The translations under genes and the position numbers were made by a program. This document shows, one piece after another, positions 1 through 7,372 of a stretch of 64,000 nucleotides of DNA. Within the stretch, counting starts at the first letter, position 1. Every line of letters begins with the position of its first letter. Source of the stretch: Bradyrhizobium sp. 21 (lineage in GTDB: Bacteria; Pseudomonadota; Alphaproteobacteria; Rhizobiales; Xanthobacteraceae); the NCBI RefSeq assembly GCF_023073335.1, contig NZ_JADPJG010000002.1:959664-1023663 (forward strand). The letters are read 5' to 3'. Under the pieces are notes generated by a model. That model ran no database searches. It had not been told where the DNA came from and saw nothing but the letters and a program-made list of their open reading frames with translations.

Positions 1-2
1 TC

Positions 3-1859
3 TTTACTACGGTTTCCAGCATTGGTGCGGGTAGCGATGCGTCGAAGACGATCGACGGGCTGCCGTTGGCAGTCGCGCTGGCGTTGGTCACGCTTCAGAA
101 CGTGCCGGGCCTCAAGGAACTGGAGAAGCGCATCCGCGGATTCCTGCATTCTGTCGCGCGCATCCCCGACTGCGTTCGCCGAACCGTCGCGCAGATGCGC
201 AGTTCGCCGTTCACTTTCGAGCAAGGCGTTTACCAGTGCCAGACCAGAAAGCTGGTGGGCCAACCCGGAGCGGCGACCGCGCTGACCGGCGATCTCGGCA
301 AGCTGAGAGAGGACGACGAGATTCTCCACACCTGGTACTGCGTCGGAGGCGTGCTCGCCGCGCTGTCAGAACGAAGGCGGGACGGTGCCGGTATCGATCC
401 GATCTTCTTCGCCAATTACAGAGACGAGCTCGACAGCATCGCCGCAAAACATATCGCGCTTGTCGAACTCGTGCGCGAGCACGTCGGCGAGTTCTTGAAG
501 GGCGGCAACCCCACGGATCTCGGAACGCTCAGCGAAGTTCGCGATCTTCGCGATCGGCTGTACACGTTTGTCGCGTGCGGCGTTCATTCCACCGTCAGGA
601 ACGAGGCTGACAGCCTGGATGTCGTGGCGCGCCTCGGCTTCGTCATCGCCGATGAGCCTGGCAAGGGGCAGGGTCACGCCATTGGTCCGCTCGCCGGCTT
701 GTCATTCATCTCCCTTGCGATGTTGTCGATCTTCACCGGCTATTCAACCCAGGCCTTCAGCGAGTTTGTCGTGCAGCATATCGGCAGCGACTGGCTCCCC
801 GGGCTAGGCATCCCGACGGGTACGCTTGGACTTTTTGCGTGGACGTGGCTCACGGCGGCATTCTATTTCTCCACGATTTTCGGGGCGCTCGCGGTTCGAA
901 ACGCGAGAATTGCGCGACGCGAATGGTTCGATCTCAACGATTTGAATCGCGAAAGACCGTTGCTCCGCTATGTCACGCCGATCATGGTGGGAACCGCGCT
1001 CGGCAACACCACGCTGTCGATCATTGCGGTGATCGGCGCCAGGATGTCTTCGGGCGAGACAGGAGCTGCGATCGCCGGGGCGCTTCCGTGGTTTCCGCTC
1101 GCAACGGTCATGGCAGCCATCGTCGTCGTGCTGAGCGACGGGCGGTTGATCGAAGACGGATTTTGGCGCAGCACGGCGGCCCGAGCCGCATTGGGAGCGC
1201 TGATCATGGTCTTGATCGGCTTTCTGACCAGCCGGTTGAGCATTCCGATGAGCCTCGCGGCGTTCGCGGTCGGCAACAAGATAGACCTTACACCGGCGGT
1301 GCTTCGGATCGGGACCTACACGAGCCTTTTCATCGCGGCCCAGATCGGTCTGTTTGCATTCGTCCTGTGTGTCATTGCGCAGGTTGCTGAGCGCTACATC
1401 ACGCGCGGTCGGCTGCCTGCGGCTGCTGGAAAGCTCGTCGAACTGATCACGCGACAAGGACCCGAGTTCTCCGTTGTCCTGGACGATGCGTGCGAAGCGT
1501 CCCTGTTTGCTGCGAACAGGACCGAAAAAAACATTACGGCGGCGGGCTGCCGGGGCCGATGGCAACTCTTCCCTGAAGGCATGGCAGTGAAATGGAGTGC
1601 GGGCTCGGGGGAAGGCTATTGCAAAGTCGGGGAGTTTGGCTTGATCCGCCGGTACGGGGACGCCGTGATCTACGAAGGCTATGTCGGCCAGTTCTCGGCC
1701 AAGAAGAAGCCGGTCTTCGACGCCCGGGTCGATGAGCGCAGCAATGACAATCGCATGTCGTCAAAGCGGCGGCGCGAGGTGCGGGCGTCCGCAGGTGTGC
1801 AACCGGTTCTGAAGACCGCCGCCGCCGTGGGATCTGTAGTCGAGGAGATACGGACATGA
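3..1859 (+). CDS. Multi-pass membrane protein of unknown function (5' end outside window)
   Basis: The frame is open to the first bases of the window, so the true start lies upstream; a TTG at 66 is only an internal codon. The visible 619 residues have a soluble N-terminal part of about 220 residues. About six hydrophobic segments follow, encoded roughly between 690 and 1400. The last 140 residues form a soluble C-terminal region containing Trp-Gln-Leu-Phe-Pro-Glu-Gly and Phe-Gly-Leu-Ile-Arg-Arg-Tyr-Gly-Asp, which looks like a small beta-rich domain, perhaps PilZ- or SH3-like (inference). I do not recognise the family. The stop overlaps the ATG of the next gene (ATGA), which implies translational coupling to the cyclodipeptide-synthase-like protein. 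A membrane scaffold or exporter for that partner is possible but unproven. Confidence 0.75.
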   Translation, partial: FTTVSSIGAGSDASKTIDGLPLAVALALVTLQNVPGLKELEKRIRGFLHSVARIPDCVRRTVAQMRSSPFTFEQGVYQCQTRKLVGQPGAATALTGDLGKLREDDEILHTWYCVGGVLAALSERRRDGAGIDPIFFANYRDELDSIAAKHIALVELVREHVGEFLKGGNPTDLGTLSEVRDLRDRLYTFVACGVHSTVRNEADSLDVVARLGFVIADEPGKGQGHAIGPLAGLSFISLAMLSIFTGYSTQAFSEFVVQHIGSDWLPGLGIPTGTLGLFAWTWLTAAFYFSTIFGALAVRNARIARREWFDLNDLNRERPLLRYVTPIMVGTALGNTTLSIIAVIGARMSSGETGAAIAGALPWFPLATVMAAIVVVLSDGRLIEDGFWRSTAARAALGALIMVLIGFLTSRLSIPMSLAAFAVGNKIDLTPAVLRIGTYTSLFIAAQIGLFAFVLCVIAQVAERYITRGRLPAAAGKLVELITRQGPEFSVVLDDACEASLFAANRTEKNITAAGCRGRWQLFPEGMAVKWSAGSGEGYCKVGEFGLIRRYGDAVIYEGYVGQFSAKKKPVFDARVDERSNDNRMSSKRRREVRASAGVQPVLKTAAAVGSVVEEIRT

Positions 1860-2551
1860 CTCTGCAGGACCGATATTTCGTGCCGGTGTGCCTCTATCCC
1901 CACACCAAATATCGCACGGCGGCCGGCGTGACGGCGCTCTTTGAAAAATACATCGTGCAATCCCAAGAGTACCTGATTGTCGTCGCCGACCGCCTCCTGG
2001 TCCTGGATCGCCTGATCACGGGACGCTACTTCACCGTCAATTCGGCGACCAACAAGGCAAGAAAGGAGGCAGAGCAGGTCTCCAGTCTCATTGAGCGGAT
2101 TGCCCGCAAGGCCGGCGCAGGCACAAAGGGTCGGGTTGCCTTTTGGGATGAAGTCGCGGAGACGGCCGAGTTCAGCGATTTCGCGCCGCGGCTGCGGGAG
2201 GCGGTGTCGGCGGACGCATTTCTCGTGCGGGCTATCGAGGAGTTCATCGACCGTCGGGTCAAGCGGTTTGGCTCGGGCAGCGAACCCGATCGCGAGCGTG
2301 AGCACGAGCGCGACTACCTTCTTTCGGAAGTCTGTATGAGTGTCTACAGCACGGAGGTGCTGGGGTTCGGCAACGAGGTGTGGGAGCGTCCTCCGGCACC
2401 GGAAATTCCCGATCCGCTGAAACTGCTCTATGCGCACCGACCCGAGCTGGTCACCCGGGTTACCGGCCGGCCGGTCATTCGCAAGCTTCATTTCCTCTAT
2501 CCGGAAGCCGATCGGTCCGCCGATCAGATCGACAAATTGGCCCAGGCCTGA
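1856..2551 (+). CDS. Divergent cyclodipeptide synthase (CDPS)-like protein
   Basis: 231 residues, close to the usual CDPS length of about 240. The layout resembles AlbC: an N-terminal strand-loop (residues 9-20), a hydrophobic strand ending in Asp (YLIVVAD, 39-45), an Ala/Lys/Arg-rich helix (64-85), then DYLLSE (153-158), which matches the AlbC NYVLAE helix carrying catalytic Tyr178 and Glu182. A later LLYAH (190-194) resembles the AlbC CYH with Tyr202. The position of the AlbC nucleophile Ser37 appears to be Tyr14 here, in CLYPHTKY. CDPSs join two aminoacyl-tRNAs into a cyclodipeptide. Without the serine this copy may do different chemistry or only bind tRNA. The match was made from memory of AlbC, so the family call is moderate. 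The gene overlaps the upstream membrane-protein gene by 4 bp. Confidence 0.55.
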   Translation: MTLQDRYFVPVCLYPHTKYRTAAGVTALFEKYIVQSQEYLIVVADRLLVLDRLITGRYFTVNSATNKARKEAEQVSSLIERIARKAGAGTKGRVAFWDEVAETAEFSDFAPRLREAVSADAFLVRAIEEFIDRRVKRFGSGSEPDREREHERDYLLSEVCMSVYSTEVLGFGNEVWERPPAPEIPDPLKLLYAHRPELVTRVTGRPVIRKLHFLYPEADRSADQIDKLAQA

Positions 2552-2700
2552 AGCCTCACAGGCTCATCCACCGCCGTGCTTGCCAGCCCAGAGCCGAGCG
2601 GGTAGAACGCTGCCACGCCTGAGCCGTGATTTGCGCCAAACGCGCTTCCGGCCGCAGTCGGGCAAGTCAATAAGCCATTGAATTTGTTCGGCTATTCCGT

Positions 2701-2774
2701 TGGGGAATGGTGTAACGGTAGCACAACAGACTCTGACTCTGTTTGTCTAGGTTCGAATCCTAGTTCCCCAGCCA
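2701..2774 (+). tRNA. tRNA-Gln (anticodon CUG)
   Basis: A complete cloverleaf is visible. The acceptor arm TGGGGAA pairs with TTCCCCA, followed by discriminator G and an encoded CCA at 2772-2774. The anticodon stem ACAGA/TCTGT encloses loop CTCTGAC with anticodon CTG. The T arm contains GGTTCGAATCC. The unusual first base T followed by GGGG is typical of bacterial tRNA-Gln. It stands alone between the CDPS-like gene and the DUF1428 gene. I found no second copy of its 3' end within the window that would mark an integrated element. Confidence 0.95.
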
Positions 2775-2836
2775 ATTCCGGCGCTTGTCTCAGACCGTAA
2801 TCCGATCCTGCCGCCGGCTGCAAAGCCTGCTCGACG

Positions 2837-2857
2837 CGCCGCTGCGCGCGGCGGTTT
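2837..2857 (+). terminator. Possible weak terminator after tRNA-Gln
   Basis: CGCCGC (2837-2842) pairs with GCGGCG (2848-2853) around a 5-base loop and is followed by a short GTTT. The T-run is too short for a confident intrinsic terminator. Confidence 0.3.
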
Positions 2858-2941
2858 GCCTCATCTGAGCTCGCGTCGCCGGTGTCGGATCGCACCGCGC
2901 CCCATCGTCCTTGGACATATGCAACTCCAAGGAGATTCGTG

Positions 2942-3304
2942 ATGCCCTATGTCGATGGTTTCGTGCTGGCCGTGCCGAAGGACAAGATCGAGGCCTACGA
3001 GGCGCTGGCGAAAACGGCCTGTGCGATCTGGATGGAGCACGGTGCGCTCGACTATGTCGAATGCATCGGCGACGACGTGCCCTATGGCGAACTCACCTCT
3101 TTTCCGCGCGCGGTGATGGCGAAGGAGGACGAGATCGTGGTGTTCTCCTGGATCGTCTATCGCGACCGGGAGACGCGCGACGCCGTCAACAAGAAGGTGA
3201 TGGCAGACCCGCGGCTGAAGTTGGACGGCATGCCGTTCGACGGCAAGCGCATGATCTATGGCGGCTTCAGGACGCTGCTGAGGGCCAGCGACGTGATCGG
3301 GTGA
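2942..3304 (+). CDS. DUF1428 (YbaA-like) family protein
   Basis: 120 residues, full length for the DUF1428 family of small dimeric alpha/beta-barrel proteins. Family hallmarks seen are the start MPYVDGFVLAVPK, the central ECIGDDVPYGELTSFP and the C-terminal DGKRMIYGGFR. The ATG at 2942 is chosen because AAGGAG lies at 2929-2934 with ideal spacing; the open frame extends further upstream without a better start. Members are annotated as conserved proteins of unknown function. It is monocistronic, between the tRNA and the AT-rich accessory patch. Confidence 0.85.
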   Translation: MPYVDGFVLAVPKDKIEAYEALAKTACAIWMEHGALDYVECIGDDVPYGELTSFPRAVMAKEDEIVVFSWIVYRDRETRDAVNKKVMADPRLKLDGMPFDGKRMIYGGFRTLLRASDVIG

Positions 3305-3466
3305 GCCCACGATTGCAGGATCGCCAGATGCCGCGATCCTAGATCAGATCAAGGCTCGCCTCGGTGCAAGGCAGGCGGGCGCCGCGATGATGATCTTGCG
3401 CCAGATTGGCCCATAGCTGCTCCCGCCTCGAAGAACAACAAATCCTACAGATGGAAGCGAAGGCAA

Positions 3467-4522
3467 TCAAAACATGGACGTCGCATTTTGGGCGGGACGG
3501 TCTTGGTCGCTATCGCCTTTGACAATCCTATAGGCTTGCCCTGGGGGCAGGCTAATGCAGTAGTCAATTTCAACATTAGCTTTGAAGAACGGCTCAAAAT
3601 AATTGGGGACAATGATTGCGTCTCCCATTTCTCGGCGAACAAATCCTGACGCCCGTAGATGGTTGTCATCAATTCCCTGGTTATAGAAATCGATATACTC
3701 GGCATTCGTCGACTTCAGCAGATAATTCCACTCGTCGCAAAGCCCGCTCAACGCGTCAGAGGGGCCTATGAAGTCGACTATTCTTATGGCTTTGGCTCCC
3801 GCATGACTGCAAATCCTGGTGACCACGATGCCCGTCGTCTCGCTGCGGTCGCGGATCAAGTAAATCTGATAGTGATAAACGGGATGTCGAAGATAGCGAT
3901 TGATAAGGTAGCGCGGACTTTTAGGCGGAAAGTCTATTTGGGCGCGAAAGCAATTTTCAGTGTCGGCAATGATATCGTTTTCGAAGGCCGGCTGAAGTCT
4001 CTTATTGGCATCGCTTGTTCCCGCTTTGTCGGGAATCCTTTTTGTGTCTTTCACCGCGATGAGGCTGAAGTTTGATTGCTCCGAATTGAGAATATAATAC
4101 TGACTTAGGCGCCCTGTTTGATAGCCTCTGGCCTGATACATAGCCAACGTCATTTCGCTGGCCCCAACGGTCGAAATGACGTCTGGCTTTACGCTTTCCT
4201 CCAGGTAAGAAAGGAGGCGCCGTCCCAATTTATGTCCTCTGGCCGCATCCTGAGTCATCCAGATGGCCATCCAACAAAGACGCTCAAATGGAATTTCAGA
4301 ATCAAAATGCGCCAGCGGTATAAAGCCGAGAACGCCATGAATCGCTTGGGTCGCGCGCTCTACGCCAATAATGAAGTTGTATTTTCCGCTGATGCGGTCG
4401 AAATGCTGCCAATCAAATATTTCGTCGGATGTGACGAAGATATGGTTCTTTTTCCAGTGCTGATCGATGAATTGAATGAGGGCTGCTCGATCGCTTTTTT
4501 GCGCTAGACGAATTTCATGCAT
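3467..4522 (-). CDS. GNAT-family N-acetyltransferase, surface-polysaccharide type
   Basis: 351 residues. The N-terminal third is a GNAT fold: the start MHEIRLAQKSDRAALIQFI is followed by an acetyl-CoA pyrophosphate loop around RGHKLGRRLL (about residues 94-104) and then a strand ending near MYQARGYQTG. The remaining half is less typical and may be a second, degenerate GNAT-like domain (EYIDFYNQG, LRASGFVRR). Similar two-part proteins occur in polysaccharide or lipopolysaccharide clusters. Its divergent neighbour is a polysaccharide deacetylase, so a role in modifying an amino sugar is a reasonable inference. Base composition is clearly AT-richer than the flanking chromosome, suggesting horizontal acquisition. 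Confidence 0.75.
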   Translation of the reverse strand: MHEIRLAQKSDRAALIQFIDQHWKKNHIFVTSDEIFDWQHFDRISGKYNFIIGVERATQAIHGVLGFIPLAHFDSEIPFERLCWMAIWMTQDAARGHKLGRRLLSYLEESVKPDVISTVGASEMTLAMYQARGYQTGRLSQYYILNSEQSNFSLIAVKDTKRIPDKAGTSDANKRLQPAFENDIIADTENCFRAQIDFPPKSPRYLINRYLRHPVYHYQIYLIRDRSETTGIVVTRICSHAGAKAIRIVDFIGPSDALSGLCDEWNYLLKSTNAEYIDFYNQGIDDNHLRASGFVRREMGDAIIVPNYFEPFFKANVEIDYCISLPPGQAYRIVKGDSDQDRPAQNATSMF

Positions 4523-4751
4523 GTGCGCCTCGCGTCAAACTTCTTCGCCAAAAACCGCAACGCTGATGCACGATTTGACTATCGTGACGAATCATTCGCC
4601 GTCATCAAAAGTGTCGACACTCTGCGAAGAGCAGAATTATTGGCTTCGCCAAATGTGATAGTCAAGTTGGGGTGGAAAATTTATTACAAGAGAACGAGGG
4701 AAATGTGCTATAGGCGCCTGTCCTCCGGGGGTTGAGGCGCGGTGAAGACAG

Positions 4752-5681
4752 ATGTCGCTGACCATCGTTATGTATCATTATGTCCGTGATCTGGCGCGTA
4801 GCCGATATCCCGCGATCAAAGGACGTGACATTCAAAGTTTCCGGCGCCAAATGGATTATCTGGCGCATCATTACAAAGTTGTAACCGCTGAGCAGGTCGT
4901 CGCCGCGGCACACGGTGACGGCGTGCTCCCCGAGAATGCGGCGTGGCTAACGTTTGACGATGGCTATATGGATCACTACCAGGTTGTGTTTCCTCTCTTG
5001 CACGAGCGCGGTTGGCAAGGTTCCTTTTTTCCTCCCGCGCGAGCTGTCGCCAATCGCGAACTCCTGGACGTGAACCGCATCCATTTCGTTCTTGCTAGCA
5101 CGTCGGACCATCAATCGCTTGTGACTGAGATCCGCGCTTTCGTCGCGGCGCATCAGGGCGTCAATGGTGTGCGGACGTTTGAGGACTATTGGACCGAATT
5201 AGCGCATGCGTCGCGCCTGGATTCAGAGGTTGTGATTTTCATTAAGCGCATGCTGCAGCATGCGCTGCCCGAAGATCTGCGGCACGAATTGGCTACGAGA
5301 CTGTTTAAACAATTCGTCGGAATCGATGAGGCGGCCTTTGCACACGAACTGTATATGTCGCCCGACCAGTTGCGCATGATGATTCGGTGCGGAATGTATG
5401 TTGGAAGCCATGGGGCCGCGCATTACTTTATGGATCGTCTAGAACCGGCGAAGCAAGCAGATGAAATCGATGCATCGCTGGCATTCCTCAACGATTTGGG
5501 TGCAAGCACAAATGGCTGGGTGATGTGCTATCCCTATGGTGTCTACAATCAGACGCTTCTCGAGTTGTTGAAAGAGCGTAGTTGTGCCGTCGGAGTTACG
5601 ACAAAGGTCGAAGTAGCTCGCCTGGGACACGATCATGCCCTCACGTTACCTCGCCTGGATACGAACGATCTCCCGGGGTAG
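4752..5681 (+). CDS. Polysaccharide deacetylase (NodB-homology domain)
   Basis: 309 residues. The NodB-type catalytic signature is present: TFDDGY at residues 67-72 (metal and catalytic Asp pair), SHGAAH further on (the His-x3-His metal motif) and a late LPRLDTNDL. These enzymes remove N-acetyl or O-acetyl groups from polysaccharides using a divalent metal. No signal peptide is evident, so a cytoplasmic substrate such as a lipid-linked sugar is likely. The ATG at 4752 follows a GAAG-containing leader. The reading frame ends immediately where an hsdS remnant begins, so the last few residues may have been replaced at a recombination junction. Codon use is AT-richer than the surroundings, like the divergent acetyltransferase. 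Confidence 0.85.
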   Translation: MSLTIVMYHYVRDLARSRYPAIKGRDIQSFRRQMDYLAHHYKVVTAEQVVAAAHGDGVLPENAAWLTFDDGYMDHYQVVFPLLHERGWQGSFFPPARAVANRELLDVNRIHFVLASTSDHQSLVTEIRAFVAAHQGVNGVRTFEDYWTELAHASRLDSEVVIFIKRMLQHALPEDLRHELATRLFKQFVGIDEAAFAHELYMSPDQLRMMIRCGMYVGSHGAAHYFMDRLEPAKQADEIDASLAFLNDLGASTNGWVMCYPYGVYNQTLLELLKERSCAVGVTTKVEVARLGHDHALTLPRLDTNDLPG

Positions 5682-5682
5682 G

Positions 5683-5880
5683 ATGATCGAGTTGCTGAAG
5701 GAGAAGACCCATGGCGTCATCTCTCACGCAGTCACCAAGGGCCTCGCCCCAAAAGCGCCAATGAAACACTCCGGCATGGAATGGGTCGGTGCCGTGCCCG
5801 CACGATTGGGAAATCGGGGCACTCAATTTGGTGTCGCGACCGATCATCAACGGTCCAGCGATCTCATCGGCGCGTGGATA
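5683..5880 (+). pseudogene. hsdS: Remnant of type I restriction-modification specificity subunit (hsdS)
   Basis: From 5683 the translation [20 protein letters not shown] and then [15 protein letters not shown] matches the conserved linker of HsdS proteins, where EKR-x3-ISHAVTKGL precedes SG-x-EWLG-x-VPAHWE. After about 5800 the match continues in another frame ([12 protein letters not shown]), so there is a frameshift, and the rest is lost. Intact HsdS is about 400 residues and sits with hsdM and hsdR; neither is present. This is a scar of a lost restriction system abutting the deacetylase stop codon. Confidence 0.75.
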
Positions 5881-6119
5881 TGTGCGCGATGACGTTTTGC
5901 CGCGCCTGAACGGCCGCCGCCTGCTCCCCCTCTCAGCGCGATTGCCTCCGCAGTCAGAGGAGCGTCTGTCTTGCCCGCTCGCTGAGGAAGGCATTGCGGG
6001 GATACCCGCAGCCCGGGCGAGCGAAAGCTACATCCGGGAACGCCTGCTGAGACTGTCCCGGGTATCGCTTCGCTCACCCATAGGATCTACCGGTTCGGGC
6101 GGGACTGCGCTTGCGTGGT

Positions 6120-6727
6120 CTCGGCAAAACCAGGCGACGTCGGATCGAACGCTGCTGAATGCGATCGCGGGCCTCATCCCGGTCCATTCCGGCACGATCA
6201 GCTTTCGCGGCGAGGACATCGCCGGCGAGAGAGCGTTTGCGATCGTGCGCAAGGGGCTCGCGCTGTCGCCGGAAGGCTGGCGGCTGTTCGTGCAGCAGTG
6301 CGTTGAGAACAACCTCATGCTCGGCGCGACGCCGCTGCACGACAGGTCGCGCAGGGTCACATTGCTCGAGCGCGTCTACGAGAGTTTCCGCGGTTGAAGG
6401 AGCGGCGCAACCACCGCACCGGCACCAAGTCCGGCGGTGAGCCGCAGCTGCTCGCGGTCGGCCGCGCGCTGATCAGCGACCCGAAATTTTTGATGCTGGA
6501 TGAGCCGTCACTTGGCCTAGCCCCGCGGTGCTCGGGCCCATGTACGAAACCTTCGGCCGCCTGCATCGCGAGGGCCTGACCATCCTGCTCGCCGAGCAAT
6601 CGATCGAGCTCGCGCTCGAAGTCTCCGACTTCGCCACCGTGCTCCGGGTCGGCAAGAGCGTGCTGTCAGGCACGGTGGCGGCGCTGCACAGGATCCGCAG
6701 GTGCAGGAGGCCTATTTGGGCGGGTGA
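6120..6727 (+). pseudogene. livF: Frameshifted branched-chain amino-acid ABC transporter ATPase remnant (livF-like)
   Basis: LivF-type blocks appear in order but in changing frames: LLNAIAGLIPVHSGTISF, then SPEGWRLF (normally PEGRRIF), then [20 protein letters not shown] with the ABC signature altered from LSGGEQQ, then [11 protein letters not shown] (Walker B), then [20 protein letters not shown], and finally QDPQVQEAYLGG before the TGA at 6725. Three frame changes are needed (near 6395, 6525 and 6690). The Walker A segment before LLNAIAGL is unrecognisable. No other liv genes are nearby. It is a decayed fragment. Confidence 0.85.
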
Positions 6728-6741
6728 CGGATTTCGCCTCG

Positions 6742-7308
6742 CTACTTGATCTTGTCGTAAGCCGCCGCGAAGTCGGTGAGCGGCATTGGGATCGCGATCG
6801 ACTCCTTGGCCATGTTCTGGAAGGAGACCTTCAACTGCTTGCCCGAGCGCAGGGCCGCAAGCAGGTCCGCCGCGATCGGCGTCGAGGCGTAGCAGCCGCG
6901 GTTCTCGCAGGTCTGGATCTGGAGATCGACCGTCTTGCCCTCGTCGACCTGGAGCTTGGCGCCGATGGGAAGGTTGAGGCCGAGCGGCAATTGCAGCAGC
7001 GCGACCGGCGAGCGGGTATCGGGCGCGATGCGGATGTTGATCAGGACGATGGTCTGGCCGGTCTTGGTCAGCACCGCGTTCTGCTCCATCGCGCATTCGA
7101 GCGGGGCGTCGCGGCTGACGCTGGTGCAGCGCACGACCCAGCCGGCCTGCTGCGCCGGAGCGCCGTCAGCCTGTGCTTGCGTCGGGGCCGGCGCGGGCTG
7201 CGCGGCAGGGGGAGCTGCATTCTTCTTGGCCCCCTGCTGGGCATGCGCGGCGCCGGTCGACAGCAGGAGAGCGGCGGCGAGGGCGACAAGTCTGGATTGC
7301 ATGGGCAT
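6742..7308 (-). CDS. Invasion-associated locus B (IalB) family periplasmic protein
   Basis: 188 residues from the ATG at 7308 (a second ATG lies at 7302). Open frame upstream lacks a signal-like start, whereas this one begins MPMQSRLVALAAALLL and ends its signal peptide at AHAQ. A Pro/Ala/Gln-rich linker follows, then the IalB core with WVVRC, CAMEQ and an ENRGCYAS segment with conserved cysteines. IalB-family proteins are periplasmic or surface-exposed; in Bartonella the founding member is linked to erythrocyte invasion, but homologues are widespread in soil alphaproteobacteria with unknown roles. It lies downstream of the RND pump on the same strand with a 64-bp gap, so it may be cotranscribed. 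Confidence 0.85.
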   Translation of the reverse strand: MPMQSRLVALAAALLLSTGAAHAQQGAKKNAAPPAAQPAPAPTQAQADGAPAQQAGWVVRCTSVSRDAPLECAMEQNAVLTKTGQTIVLINIRIAPDTRSPVALLQLPLGLNLPIGAKLQVDEGKTVDLQIQTCENRGCYASTPIAADLLAALRSGKQLKVSFQNMAKESIAIPMPLTDFAAAYDKIK

Positions 7309-7372
7309 GGCGAGACCGCGTTGGCGTAGACCGAGCGCCTCGCTGTAGCGTCGCGCGCGGCGCGGCGCAAGC

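Noticed and set aside
2701..2774. tRNA-Gln as an attachment site of an integrated island
   Set aside because: No integrase gene and no direct copy of the tRNA 3' end was found in the window.
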